Shown: positions 48,389-58,247, counted from the stretch's first letter. The stretch: 64,000 nt of DNA from Planctomycetota bacterium (GCA_020638875.1 JACKHS010000014.1:29497-93496); one strand, 5' to 3'. The notes: generated by a model not told the origin, from the sequence alone. Made by a program: numbers and translations.

Positions 48389-48844
48389 TCACTTGGTCGG
48401 GAGGGCCGAGAAGCGCTCCGCGAGCTCCTGGTAGGTGAACTCCGAGCGGTCGTTCAGGCCGTCGAGCTGCAGGTCGAGGTCGATGCGCCGGGCCGCGACG
48501 AGCTTGATGCTCTGGGTGCCGGGCGAGCCCCCGTTGGCCTGGTAGACCGCGATGTGGGGGTTCAGCGAGTCGATCACGTACAACACGGCCGAGCCGGTGA
48601 TGTCGACGCCCGTCACCGCGATCATGCGGTTGTTGGAGTCGCTGTTGCCGATCACCGGAGGCGACGAGGTCTGGTTCGTGATGATCGTCGTGCCGCCGTT
48701 GTTCGTGCCGTCGCCCTGGCCCTGCGGCACGGGGTCGAGGGCCCATCCGGCGGCCGTGAGCAGGCTGCCGACGACGAGCATCCAGGCGCGTCCGGTGGCG
48801 GTCGAGGCGCCGGAGTTCGGCGCGGGGCGGAGGTCTCGGTCCAT
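48389..48844 (-). CDS. Small membrane-anchored or secreted protein, unknown function
   Basis: 151 residues. Residues about 19-36 (RAWMLVVGSLLTAAGWAL) form a signal anchor after a charged start. The mature part has a Gly/Asn/Thr-rich stretch (GDGTNNGGTTIITNQTSS) and a short beta-rich domain (RMIAVTGVDITGSAVLYVID). No family recognised. The C-terminus (SEFTYQELAERFSALPTK) looks helical. The frame keeps high third-position G/C throughout, and a promoter candidate lies immediately upstream. Confidence 0.55.
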   Translation of the reverse strand: MDRDLRPAPNSGASTATGRAWMLVVGSLLTAAGWALDPVPQGQGDGTNNGGTTIITNQTSSPPVIGNSDSNNRMIAVTGVDITGSAVLYVIDSLNPHIAVYQANGGSPGTQSIKLVAARRIDLDLQLDGLNDRSEFTYQELAERFSALPTK

Positions 48845-48871
48845 GGCGGTGGTGCGGGGAACGGGGGCGCT

Positions 48872-48901
48872 ATCCTAGCGAGGCCGGGCGGTTGCGACCA
48901 A
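48872..48901 (-). promoter_or_regulatory. Candidate promoter of the small secreted protein gene
   Basis: On the minus strand TTGGTC (48896-48901) and TAGGAT (48872-48877) are separated by 18 bases, about 28 bases upstream of the ATG at 48844. Confidence 0.4.
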
Positions 48902-48934
48902 CCCGGGATTTCCGGGGCCGCCGCGGCCGCCGGC

Positions 48935-49903
48935 TCACCACACGCCCAGGTCGCCCGAGATCTCCTCGAGCAGGTCCTTCAGCGTCACCAGGCCGAGCGG
49001 GGCCTCGGCGCTGCCGACCACGGCCATGCGCCGACCGCGGTGGCGCAGGCGCGACAGCGCGCGGTCGACCGAGGTCTCGGGCGGCACGAACAGGATCGGC
49101 TCGACGGACGCCAGCACCGGCTTGTCGATCCCCGCGGCGAGCACGTCGAGCTGGTGCACGTAGCCCTGCACGACGCCGCCCGCGAGGACCGGCAGGCGCG
49201 TGTAGCCCGAGGCCGCGACGGCCTTGCGCAGCGCCTCCTCGGGCCGCGCGGAGTCCAGGCTCTGCACCTTGCGCCAGGGCACCATCGCGCGCGTCACCGG
49301 CAGGTGCCGCAGGCCCAGCGCGTTGTGCGCGAGCAGCTCGGCGTGCGGCTCGAGCACGCCACCGCGCGACTCTCGGCGAGCAGACCCAGCACCTCGTGGC
49401 GGCGCGGACGCTGCGCGAGGCGCTCGGGCCCACGCCGACGACGCGCTCCAGCAGCCAGCTCAGGCCGAGCAGCAGCACGCCCAGCGGCCAGAACAGCACG
49501 CGCGCCACGGCGAGCAGCGGCGCGGTCCAGCGCATCAGCGCGTGCGGCCGGCGGCGGAAGAGGTCCTTCGGCAGGAGCTCCCCACCACGAACACGGTGGG
49601 CGTCAGCACCAGCGACAGCACGAGGTCGCGCCGCAGCCCGGACGCGCCGCCCTGCTTGAGCCACGCCTCGGCGGAGAGCGTCATCAGCTCGAGCGCGACG
49701 TTGTTGCCGATCAGGATCGTGATCAGGAGCGCGGAGCGCTTGCGCACCGAGCGGTGCAGCAGGCCGCCGCCGCGCAGGCCCTTGCCGGCCTCGAGCTCCA
49801 CGCGCGGCTTGAGCACGCGGTAGAGGCCGATCTCCGAGCCCGAGAAGACCGCCGACAGGAACAGGCCGACGACGATCGCGGCGAGGTACATCCAGGCGTT
49901 CAC
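48935..49903 (-). CDS. CNNM/CBS-domain membrane protein, second copy (three apparent frameshifts)
   Basis: Starts at a GTG (49903) overlapping the stop of the preceding CNNM gene (GTGA). The DUF21/CNNM membrane domain begins WMYLAAIVVGLFLSAVFSGS followed by EIGLYRVLK and continues LLITILIGNNVALELMTLSA. The frame moves near 49580 (GELLPKDLFRRRPHALMRWT), again near 49430 (PERLAQRPRRHEVLGLLAES) and near 49365 (VLEPHAELLAHNALGLRHLP), and finishes with the CBS pair (ASGYTRLPVLAGGVVQGYVH, PLGLVTLKDLLEEISGDLGV). Each shift is a single lost base in a G or C run, and three losses restore the original frame. The family moves or senses divalent cations (CorB/HlyC type). The C-terminal CorC domain of the partner is lacking here. 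Confidence 0.8.
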
Positions 49904-51126
49904 GCCGGCACCTCCTCGGCGCGCACGTACATGTCGACGCTGACGATGCGGCGCCCGCGCACGTCGTGGACCTCGAAGAACAGGTTGCCCGCGTGCGCCT
50001 CGTCGCCGGCCTTGGGGATGCGGCCGATGCAGCGCGGTGACGAAGCCCCCACCGTCTCGAACTCGGTCGGCACGACCTGGAAGCCGAACTCGTCGTTCCA
50101 GTCGCGGATCGACAGCGCGCCGGTCACGCGGAAGCGGCCCTCGCCGAGCGGCACCACCGGGCGCTCGCGCTCCTCGCCCTCGACGCGCAGCTCGCCGACG
50201 ATCTCCTCGAAGACCTCCTCGATCGTGACGATGCCGGCCGTCCCGCCCCACTCGTCCACGACGACCGCCTCGGCCGTGCGCGCCTCGCGGAACTCGTGCA
50301 GCAGCGACAGCACGCGCGCGACCTCAGGCACGAACTTGACCGGCATCACGAGCTGGCGCAGGCGCCGCCCCTCGCGCAGCAGCAGGTCGCGCACGCGCAC
50401 GATGCCGAGCACCTTGTCCGGGTCGTCGTCCTCGATCACCGGCAGCCAGGTCAGGTGCCGGCGCAACGCCTCCTGCGCGATCTCGTCCGGCTCGTCGTCG
50501 AGGTCCAGCATCAGCGCGTCCACGCGCGGCGTCATGATCTCGCGCACGCGCACGCCGCCGAGCTCGACGATGTCGGCGAGCATGTCGGCCTCGTTGTTCT
50601 CGAGCACGCCCGTCTCGGCGCTCTTCGTGAGCACCTGCGCGAGCTGCTCGGACGTGATGGCGTGCTCCTCGCCGCCCGACTCGCCCAGCGCGCGCGTGAA
50701 GAGCTCGAGCGCCTTCGAGGCCAGCAGCGTCGCCGGGTGGAAGAGCTGCACCAGCGGCGGCAGCACGAGCGAGCTCGAGCGCGAGATGCCCTCGGCCAGA
50801 CGCAGCGCCAGGGTCTTCGGCAGGATCTCGCCGAACACGAGCAGCGCGACCAGCGCGCCGAAGGCGGCCGCGACGCGCGCGTGCGGCTCCTCGCCCACGT
50901 CGATCTTCGCCGCCAGGGAGAAGAAGAAGACGTTCACGAGCAGGTTGCACAGCAGCACCGTCACGAGCAGGTCGCGCGGGCGCTCGAGCAGGCGCTCGAC
51001 GCGCGGCGCGGCGCGGGCGCGCTGCTCGCGCGTCAGGCTGAACAACGCCGTCTCGGAGGCGCTGAAGAAGGCCGACAGCGCCAGCAGGAGCAGCAGCGGC
51101 CAGGTCAGCAGGAACAGCTCGCTCAC
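49900..51126 (-). CDS. CNNM/CBS/CorC transporter-associated membrane protein
   Basis: 408 residues from a GTG overlapping the kinase stop (GTGA). The DUF21 membrane domain has ALSAFFSASETALFSLTREQ, VLLCNLLVNVFFFSLAAKI and AFGALVALLVFGEILPKTLA. The CBS pair includes VREIMTPRVDALMLDLDDEP, LTWLPVIEDDDPDKVLGIVR and AVVVDEWGGTAGIVTIEEVF followed by EEIVGEL; the CorC/HlyC domain ends with ALSIRDWNDEF. Members are implicated in magnesium or cobalt efflux. In the CorC domain, residues ASSPRC replace the usual GFVTAL-like segment; the DNA reads the expected residues in a neighbouring frame, so two compensating indels near 50030-50045 are likely. Confidence 0.9.
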   Translation of the reverse strand: MSELFLLTWPLLLLLALSAFFSASETALFSLTREQRARAAPRVERLLERPRDLLVTVLLCNLLVNVFFFSLAAKIDVGEEPHARVAAAFGALVALLVFGEILPKTLALRLAEGISRSSSLVLPPLVQLFHPATLLASKALELFTRALGESGGEEHAITSEQLAQVLTKSAETGVLENNEADMLADIVELGGVRVREIMTPRVDALMLDLDDEPDEIAQEALRRHLTWLPVIEDDDPDKVLGIVRVRDLLLREGRRLRQLVMPVKFVPEVARVLSLLHEFREARTAEAVVVDEWGGTAGIVTIEEVFEEIVGELRVEGEERERPVVPLGEGRFRVTGALSIRDWNDEFGFQVVPTEFETVGASSPRCIGRIPKAGDEAHAGNLFFEVHDVRGRRIVSVDMYVRAEEVPA

Positions 51127-52641
51127 GCGCCCTCCTCGGCGAGCGCCAGGAAGACCTCGACGACCAGCCCGCGCGGCTCGCGGCGCTCGAAGTGCACGCG
51201 CCCGCCGTGCTGGTTCACGACGCCGAGCACCAGCGCGAGGCCGAGCCCGGTGCCGCGGCCGACCTCCTTGGTGGTGTAGAACAGGTCCGTCATGCGCTCG
51301 AGGTCCTCCACGGCGACGCCCACGCCGTCGTCGCCGACGGCCAGGCGCAGCTCGTCGCCCGCGCGGTCGAGCACGACGTCGATGCGCCCGCCGCTCGAGC
51401 CGTCGGCCCGCTGCCGGTCCTCGATCGCGTGCAGCGCGTTCGTCAGCAGGTTCAGCACCGCCTGGCCCAGCTCGGGCGCCGCGCCGGTCGTGCGCGCGCC
51501 GCGGCGCGGTCGGCGAAGGTCACCTCGACGCCCGCCTTGCGCGCCCGTGGTGCATCAGCGCGATCGCGTCCTGCACCGGGCCGGCGAGGTCGAGCGGCGC
51601 GTGCGGCGCGGCGCGCGGCGTGAAGCGCAGCAGCCCGGCGACCGTGGCCTGGATGCGCTGCAGGCCGCCGCGCAGGAGCTCGTGGTAGCGCGCGCGCTTC
51701 TCGCTCGCCAGGCCCTCGCGGTCGAGCACGTCGACCGCGTTGAGCATGCCGCCCAGCGGGTTGTTGATCTCGTGCGCGATGCCGGCGGCCAGCTCGCCCA
51801 TCGCGGCCAGCCGCCGCTGGCGCAGCGCCGCCGCCTCGGCCGCGAAGGCCGCGCGCCGCGCCTCGTGCGCCTCGACCTCGAGGTGGTCGTGGAAGTCCTT
51901 CACCTCGGCGGTCATGTGGTTGAACGTGTCCATCAGGTCGGTCAGCTCGTCGCGGTGCGGCGGCAGCTCCACCGTCACGCCGAGGTCGCCGCGCCGCACG
52001 CGCCCGGCCGCCTCGGCCAGCTCGCCGACCGGCTGCAGCACGTAGCGGCGCAGCACCCAGAAGGTGCCGCCGAAGAGCAGCAAGGTCGAGCCGAAGAACC
52101 AGGGCAGGAGCGTCCACAGCGACGAGGTGCCGGCCGCCTCGCCGACGCGGAACCACACGCCGCCCCACGCGCGCCCGCGGTCGTCGAGGATCGCCATGGC
52201 GCGGCCGCCGGCGATCGGCACCGACTCGCGCCGGCGCACGGCGTCCTCGATCGCGCGCTGGATGCCCTCGCGGTCGAAGGTCGCGTCGCGCTGCGCGCTG
52301 CCGACCGGGTTCAGCGACACGCCGCGCGCGTGCAGGTCGGTGATGACCGCGTCGCTGAACGCGCCCCAGAAGGGCCACGTCAGGATCTGCGCCACGCGCA
52401 GCTCGCCGCGCTCGTTGATCGCGCTCTCGAGCGCGTACCGGCCGCGGACCGAGTACTCGCGCTCGGCCTGCTCCTCGGCGTCGCGCAGCAGCGTCGAGAG
52501 GTGCGCCAGGCCGGCGCCGAAGACCACGACGTTGGCCGCCGCGACCAGCGCGAGCACGCGCAGGCGCAGCGACACGCGCGCGACGTGGCCGCTCGACGCG
52601 GGTGGCTCCTGGCTCGGGGTCAGGCTCGGGGACGCTGGCAT
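51123..52641 (-). CDS. Membrane sensor histidine kinase (two apparent frameshifts)
   Basis: Begins at the ATG at 52641, 12 bases after pilC. Transmembrane helices lie at about 25-50 (LRVLALVAAANVVVFGAGLA) and 180-200 (LLPWFFGSTLLLFGGTFWVL), enclosing a periplasmic sensor region. A HAMP domain follows (QPVGELAEAAGRVRRGDLGV), then HisKA with the acceptor His in AAGIAHEINNPLGGMLNAVD (about residue 290). The frame shifts near 51545 (ARKAGVEVTFADRAAAR) and near 51490, after which the ATPase domain is intact: N box LLTNALHAIEDR, VGDDGVGV, GRGTGLGLALVLGVVNQHGG. Two restored bases give 506 residues. By position it could be a PilS-like regulator of pilus genes; no PilR-like partner is present. Confidence 0.85.
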
Positions 52642-52652
52642 GGCGCGCGGCG

Positions 52653-53801
52653 CTACATCTTGCCCTTGCCGAGCTGCGTCATGATCTCGAGCAGCGGCAT
52701 GAACAGGGCGATGACGATGAACCCTACCATGCAGGCGATCAGCACGAGCAGCAGCGGCTCGAGCAGCTTGAACATCGCCTCGATGCGGCGGTCGACCTGC
52801 TTCTCGAAGGCGTCGGCGACCTTCATCAGCATGCGGTCGAGCTCGCCGGTCTCCTCGCCGACGTCGACCATGTTGACGACGAGGTCGTCGAACAGGCCGG
52901 TCTCGCCCATCGGCCGCGCCAGCCCCTCGCCCTCGCGCACCGTGCGGCGCACGTCCTCGACGGCCTCGCGCAGCACGTCGTTGCCGGTGGAGTCGCGCAC
53001 GATCTCGAGCGCGTCGATGTGCGGCACGCCGGCCTGGATCAGCGTGCCGAAGGTGCGCGTGAAGCCCGCCACGAGCGAGGTCTTCACGACGGGCGAGAGG
53101 ATCGGCAGCCGCAGCAGCAGGCCGTGCATGCGGTAGCGGTAGCCGCTCGGCCGGCTCATCATCAGCGAGTGCGCGACGAACAGCAGCACGGGCACGCCGA
53201 AGCAGACGTACCAGTAGGTCACGACGAAGTCCGAGAGGTCCAGCAGCACCTGCGTGATGCGCGGCAGCTCGACGCCGAAGGACTTGAAGATGTCCTCGAA
53301 CTTGGGGATCACCCACACGATCACGGCCGACAGCACCGAGATCGCGACGACGAAGATCACCGCCGGGTAGATCATCGCGCCGCGCACGTTGGCGCGGATC
53401 TCGGCGGCCTTCTCGCGGAAGGACGCCAGGCGGTTCAGGATCGTGTCGAGCACGCCGCCGGCCTCGCCGGCGCGCACCATCGCGGTGTAGAGCTCGTCGA
53501 AGCTGCGCTCGTGCTTGGCCATCGCCTCGGACAGCGGCGTGCCGGCGCTGACGTCCTCGACGAGGTCCTGCAGCACGCGCTTGAACGGCCCGGCCTTGGT
53601 CTGGCCCTCGAGGATCGAGAGCGCCTTCACCACCGGGATGCCGGCCTCGGAGAGCGTGGCGAGCTGCACGGTGAAGTCGGTCACGAGCTGGCCGGGCACG
53701 CGGCCGCCGGCCTTGGCGCGCCGGGCGCCGCCGCCGCCCCCCGCGCGTTGCGGGCCGGGCTGCTGGGCGGGGGCGCTGGTGCGTCGGATTCGCTGGGCCA
53801 T
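52653..53801 (-). CDS. pilC: PilC/GspF-type inner-membrane platform protein
   Basis: 382 residues. Two GspF domains are visible. The first has FTVQLATLSEAGIPVVKALS, RVLQDLVEDVSAGTPLSEAM and MVRAGEAGGVLDTILNRLAS; the second has VKTSLVAGFTRTFGTLIQAG, LVVNMVDVGEETGELDRMLM and the ending LEPLLLVLIACMVGFIVIAL. Transmembrane helices are near 165-190, 215-235 and 355-378, as expected. The N-terminal 45 residues are a basic, Gly-rich extension. The protein couples the pilus ATPases to pilin assembly in the inner membrane. It lies 22 bases downstream of the second pilB-like gene. Confidence 0.92.
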   Translation of the reverse strand: MAQRIRRTSAPAQQPGPQRAGGGGGARRAKAGGRVPGQLVTDFTVQLATLSEAGIPVVKALSILEGQTKAGPFKRVLQDLVEDVSAGTPLSEAMAKHERSFDELYTAMVRAGEAGGVLDTILNRLASFREKAAEIRANVRGAMIYPAVIFVVAISVLSAVIVWVIPKFEDIFKSFGVELPRITQVLLDLSDFVVTYWYVCFGVPVLLFVAHSLMMSRPSGYRYRMHGLLLRLPILSPVVKTSLVAGFTRTFGTLIQAGVPHIDALEIVRDSTGNDVLREAVEDVRRTVREGEGLARPMGETGLFDDLVVNMVDVGEETGELDRMLMKVADAFEKQVDRRIEAMFKLLEPLLLVLIACMVGFIVIALFMPLLEIMTQLGKGKM

Positions 53802-53823
53802 GGTCGGGGGGGTGCGCGGGGGG

Positions 53824-55502
53824 TCAGAGCGAGGTCTCGCGCAGGACCTCTTCGATGGTGGTGCGGCCCTCGAGCACGGCGCGCAGGCCGCTCTCGCGCA
53901 GCGTCTTCATGCCGCGCCGCAGGGCCAGGTCGCGCAGCTCGCCCGAGGAGCGGCCGTCCAGGATCGCGCGCCGCACCTCCGCGTCCACCTCGAGGATCTC
54001 GAAGATGGCCGTGCGGCCCTTGTAGCCGGTGTGGTGGCAGGTCGGACAGCCCTTGCCGTAGTGGAAGGTGGCGCCCGCGAGGCGTTCGCGCTCGGGGCCG
54101 AGCTCGAGCAGCGTGTCCTCGTCGGGCTCGTAGGACGCGCGGCAGTCGGCGCAGATCGTGCGCACCAGGCGCTGCGCGACGACGGCCTCGAGCGTGGCCG
54201 AGATCAGGAACGGCGCGATGCCCATGTCGACCAGGCGCGTGACCGTGCTCGGCGCGTCGTTGGTGTGCACGGTCGAGAAGACGGTGTGTCCGGTGAGGCT
54301 GGCCTCGACCGCGACCGCCGCCGTCTCCTGGTCGCGGATCTCGCCCACCAGGATCTTGTCGGGGTCCTGGCGCAGCACCGAGCGCAGCACCGCCGCGTAG
54401 GTGACGCCGATGTCGGGGTTCACCGGCACCTGCACGATGCCCTCGATGTCGTACTCGACCGGGTCCTCGGCGGTGATGATCTTGACCTCGGGGCGGTTGG
54501 CCTCCTGCAGCATCGCGTAGAGGCTGGTCGTCTTGCCCGAGCCCGTCGGGCCGGTGACGAGCACGATGCCGTGCGGCAGCTCGGTCAGCCGGCGCAGCAC
54601 GTCCTCCTCGTCCCGGCGCAGGCCGAGCGCGGCGAGCTCGAGGTTCACCGACGAGCGGTCGAGGATGCGCATCACGCAGCCCTCGCCCGACACGCCCGGC
54701 AGCGTCGCGACGCGCAGGTCGACGGGTCGCCCGTCGATCGAGAGCTCGATGCGGCCGTCCTGCGGCACGCGCGTCTCGGTGATGTCGAGGTTGCTCATCA
54801 CCTTGATGCGCGAGACGAGCGGCAGCGCCAGGTGCGGCGGCGGCGCCTCGATCTCGTACAGCGAGCCGTCCACGCGGTAGCGCACCGGAACTCGCCCGGA
54901 TAGACCTCGAAGTGGATGTCGCTGGCGCGGTCCTGGATCGCGCGGTGCAGCAGCGAGTTCAGCAGGCGCGCGACGGGCTGGCTCGCCGCGGCCGACTCGG
55001 GGTCGGCGGCGGACACGGCCGCGGCCGCCTCGGCGATCGCGTCGGCGAGCGAGACCTCCGCGCCGTAGTGCTCGAGCACCTTCGCCTTGATGTCGGCCGC
55101 CGCGGCGACGGCGCCGCGCACCTCCTTGCCGGTCGAGAACGCCAGGTCCTCGAGCACGGCCGTGTTCAGCGGGTCGGCCAGCGCGACGGTCAGCACGTCG
55201 CCCGCGAGGCGCAGCGGCAGGATGCCGTAGGCGTGCGCGGTCGACGAGTCGACGAGGTCGAGCGCCTCGGCCTGCGGCGTGACGTTCGCGAGGTCGACGC
55301 TCTCCATGCCGGCCTGTTCGGCCAGCGCGGCCACGACGTCGTCCTGCGTGCAGTGCCCCAGCGCGACCAGGCACTGGCCGAGCAGGCCGCCGTTCTTCTG
55401 CTGCTCGCGCAGGCCCTCCTGGACCTGGCCCTCGCGCACGACGCCGCGCTCCTTGAGGATCTGCCCCAGGAGCCGCCGCCCGCTCTGCCGCGCGTCGCTC
55501 AC
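53824..55502 (-). CDS. PilB/GspE-type assembly ATPase, second copy (one apparent frameshift)
   Basis: Starts at a GTG overlapping the pilT stop (GTGA). The N-terminal MshE-N-like domain has LLGQILKERGVVREGQVQEG and VVAALAEQAGMESVDLANVT, which binds c-di-GMP in some homologues. At about 54888 the frame moves by one base (a missing G in TTCCG-GTGCGC) and continues with VRYRVDGSLYEIEAPPPHLA. The ATPase core has the Walker A GIVLVTGPTGSGKTTSLYAM, the Asp box IITAEDPVEYDIEGI, Walker B DPDKILVGEIRDQETA and the His box TVHTNDAPSTVTRLVD, with zinc pairs CADC and CPTC. Restored length is 559 residues. It powers pilus extension or type II secretion. Confidence 0.92.
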
Positions 55503-56560
55503 AGGCGCGTCTCCAGGTCCTTCGGGTCCTGGGCGAAGTCGAGGGCGTCCTTGACCTCGATCGCGCCCGTGCGCACCAGCTCCAGCAGGTGGTCGTCCAG
55601 CGTCACCATGCCGAGCCGGCGCGAGGTCTGGATCGTCGACTGGATCTTGGCCGTCTCGTTCTTGCGGATCAGGTTCGCGATGGCCGGCGTCATCAGCATG
55701 ACCTCGAAGGCCGCCACGCGCCCCTTGCCGCCGGCGCGCGGCACGAGCACCTGCGAGATCACCGCGATCAGCGAGACCGAGAGCTGCGCGCGGATCTGCT
55801 CCTGCTGGTTCGAGGGGAACGCGTCGATGATGCGGTTCACCGTGCGCGCGCTGCCGGTCGTGTGCAGCGTGCCGAACACGAGGTGGCCGGTCTCGGCGGC
55901 GGTAATGGCGGCCGAGATCGTCTCGAGGTCGCGCATCTCGCCGAGCAGGATCACGTCCGGGTCCTGGCGCAGCGCGCGGCGCATCGCCTCGGGGAAGTCG
56001 GGCACGTCCTCGCCCACCTCGCGCTGCGAGACGAGTCCGCGGCCGTGGTCGTGGTAGTACTCGATCGGGTCCTCGATGGTGATGATGTGGCGCGACTGGT
56101 GCTTGTTGATCCAGTCCACCATCGTCGCCAGCGTGGTCGTCTTGCCCGAGCCCGTGGGACCGGTGATGAGCACGAGCCCGCGCGGGCGGCGCAGGAGCTC
56201 GTGCACCGACTCCGGCAGGCCGATCTGCTCGAGCGTCAGCAGCTTCGACGGGATCAGGCGCGCCACGGCCGAGTAGCGCCCGCGCTGGCGGTAGACGCTC
56301 ACGCGGAAGCGGTCGCCGGTCGCGTGCGCGACGCCGAAGTCGGACGAGCCGACGCGCTGGAGCTCCTCCCAGTGGCGCTCGTCGCACAGCTCGCGCACGA
56401 GTGCGGCGCTCGCGGCGTCGTCGAGGGGCGCCTCGCTCAGCGACACGAGCGCGCCGTCGATGCGCCCCACCGGCGGGCGGCCGGGGTTGAGGTGCAGGTC
56501 GGACGCGCCGCGCTCGATCACGGCGGTGAGCAGGTCTCGGATTCCGGTCACGGCAGGCAC
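55499..56560 (-). CDS. pilT: PilT-type retraction ATPase
   Basis: 353 residues. Family features are the N-terminal GASDLHLNPGRPPVGRIDGA, the Walker A LVLITGPTGSGKTTTLATMV (about residue 133), the Asp box IITIEDPIEYYHDHGRGLVS, Walker B DPDVILLGEMRDLETISAAI, the His box LVFGTLHTTGSARTVNRIID and the PilT signature near IAAFEVMLMTPAIANLIRKN (here RVAAFEVMLMTPAIANLIRK). There is no zinc domain, which separates it from the two PilB-like neighbours. It disassembles pilin polymers and drives twitching. It sits between the two extension-type ATPase genes, overlapping the downstream one by four bases and spaced 10 bases from the upstream one. Confidence 0.93.
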   Translation of the reverse strand: MPAVTGIRDLLTAVIERGASDLHLNPGRPPVGRIDGALVSLSEAPLDDAASAALVRELCDERHWEELQRVGSSDFGVAHATGDRFRVSVYRQRGRYSAVARLIPSKLLTLEQIGLPESVHELLRRPRGLVLITGPTGSGKTTTLATMVDWINKHQSRHIITIEDPIEYYHDHGRGLVSQREVGEDVPDFPEAMRRALRQDPDVILLGEMRDLETISAAITAAETGHLVFGTLHTTGSARTVNRIIDAFPSNQQEQIRAQLSVSLIAVISQVLVPRAGGKGRVAAFEVMLMTPAIANLIRKNETAKIQSTIQTSRRLGMVTLDDHLLELVRTGAIEVKDALDFAQDPKDLETRL

Positions 56561-56570
56561 TCCATGGGGG

Positions 56571-58247
56571 TCAGGCGGCGCCTCCCGACGGGGCGTCCTC
56601 GTCGCGGCACACGCGCAGCACCTCGGTCACCGAGGTCTGGCCGGCGATGGCCTTGCGCGCGCCATCGCGGATGAGCGGGCGCATGCTGCCGCTCGACAGC
56701 GCGGCGGCGCGCAGCACGTCCAGCGGCGCACCGCGGAAGCACAGCTCGCGCAGCTCGTGGTTCATCTCGAGCAGCTCGAAGATCGCGACGCGGCCGTGGT
56801 AGCCGCTGCCCTCGCAGCGCCGGCAGCCGCGCGGGCGGCGCAGCTTCTGCCCGGCGAGCAGCGCCGGGTCGAGGCCCAGCGAGCGCACCTCCTCGGGGTG
56901 CGGCTCGTAGGCCTCGCTGCACTCCGAGCACAGGCGCCGCACGAGGCGCTGCGCCATCACGAACTGCACCGCGGCCGAGACGAGGAACGGCTTGACGCCC
57001 AGGTCGGCCAGACGCGTGAGCGCGCTCGGCGCGTCGTTCGTGTGCACCGTCGAGAAGACGAGGTGGCCGGTCAGCGAGGCCTGGATGGCGATCTCGGCCG
57101 TCTCCAGGTCGCGGATCTCGCCGACCAGGATGACGTTGGGCGCGCAGCGCAGCATCGCCTTGAGGATGCGCGCGAACGTCACGCCGATGCGCGCGTTGAC
57201 CTGCACCTGGTTGATGCCCGGGATGTGGTACTCGACCGGGTCCTCGGCGGTGATGATCTTGACGTCCGGGCGGTTGAGCTCGGAGAGCGCCGCGTAGAGC
57301 GTGGTCGTCTTGCCCGAGCCCGTCGGGCCGGTGACGAGGCAGATGCCGTGCGGCCGCGCGATCACGCGCCGGAACCAGGCGTAGTCCTCGTCGTCGAAGC
57401 CCAGCTCGCGCAGCGAGATCAGGCTCGCGCTGCGGTCGAGCAGACGCATGACCATCGTCTCGCCGTGGTTCGACGGCAGGATCGAGGCGCGCACGTCGAT
57501 CTCGCGCCCCTCGATCGTCACGCCGATGCGCCCGTCCTGCGGCTTGCGCTTCTCGGCGATGTCCATGCGCGCCATGATCTTCAGGCGCGAGATCAGCGGC
57601 GCGTGCAGGTGCTCGGGGTGCTGCGCGACGTCGCGCAGCATGCCGTCCACCCGGTAGCGGATGCGCACGCGGCCGTGGCCGGGCTCGATGTGGATGTCGC
57701 TGGCGCGCTCGCCGAGCGCCTCCTGGAACATGCGCGTCACCAGGCGCACGATCGGCGCGTCGCCCTCGTCGTCCTGCGCGCCGCCGCCGAGCTTGGCCGC
57801 CACGGCTTCCTCGGCCGACTCGCCGTAGAAGCGCCGGATCGCGCGGCGCAGCGGCCCGGGCGCGGCCAGCGCGCAAGCCACCTCGCCGCCCGCCGTGAAG
57901 GCGAGCTGATCGGCGATCATGCGCTTGAACGGGTCGTCGACGGCGACGATCAGGCGCCCGCCCTTCTCCAGCACCGGCAGCAGCCCCTGCTCGCGCGCCA
58001 GCTCGGCCGGCACGCGCTCGAGCAGCTCGTCGGCGACGCGCAGCCCGGCCTTCGACAGGTCCACGAAGGGCAGCCCCTCGAGCTTGGCCCACGCGCGCGC
58101 GACCTCGGTCTCGTCCGCCAGCCCCAGCTTCTGCAGGGCCGCCGGCAGCGACAGGTCGCCGTTGCGCTGGAAGCTCTGGGCCTCGCGGAGCTGGGCTTCG
58201 CTGAGGACGCCCGAGGCGACCAGCGTTTCCCCGAGGGATCGTGTCAA
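56571..58247 (-). CDS. PilB/GspE-type assembly ATPase, first copy
   Basis: 558 residues from a TTG at 58247; no ATG or GTG is available in the right place and the family start LGETLVASGVLSEAQLREAQ follows directly. The MshE-N-like domain occupies about 1-150. The ATPase core has VRIRYRVDGMLRDVAQHPEH, Walker A GICLVTGPTGSGKTTTLYAA (about residue 310), IITAEDPVEYHIPGINQVQV, Walker B NVILVGEIRDLETAEIAIQA and the His box STVHTNDAPSALTRLADLGV. The zinc subdomain has LCSECSEAYEP and GCRRCEGSGYHGR. It is the first gene of the pilus motor operon. Having two extension ATPases suggests two machines (pilus and type II secretion) or a division of labour. Confidence 0.93.
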   Translation of the reverse strand: MTRSLGETLVASGVLSEAQLREAQSFQRNGDLSLPAALQKLGLADETEVARAWAKLEGLPFVDLSKAGLRVADELLERVPAELAREQGLLPVLEKGGRLIVAVDDPFKRMIADQLAFTAGGEVACALAAPGPLRRAIRRFYGESAEEAVAAKLGGGAQDDEGDAPIVRLVTRMFQEALGERASDIHIEPGHGRVRIRYRVDGMLRDVAQHPEHLHAPLISRLKIMARMDIAEKRKPQDGRIGVTIEGREIDVRASILPSNHGETMVMRLLDRSASLISLRELGFDDEDYAWFRRVIARPHGICLVTGPTGSGKTTTLYAALSELNRPDVKIITAEDPVEYHIPGINQVQVNARIGVTFARILKAMLRCAPNVILVGEIRDLETAEIAIQASLTGHLVFSTVHTNDAPSALTRLADLGVKPFLVSAAVQFVMAQRLVRRLCSECSEAYEPHPEEVRSLGLDPALLAGQKLRRPRGCRRCEGSGYHGRVAIFELLEMNHELRELCFRGAPLDVLRAAALSSGSMRPLIRDGARKAIAGQTSVTEVLRVCRDEDAPSGGAA

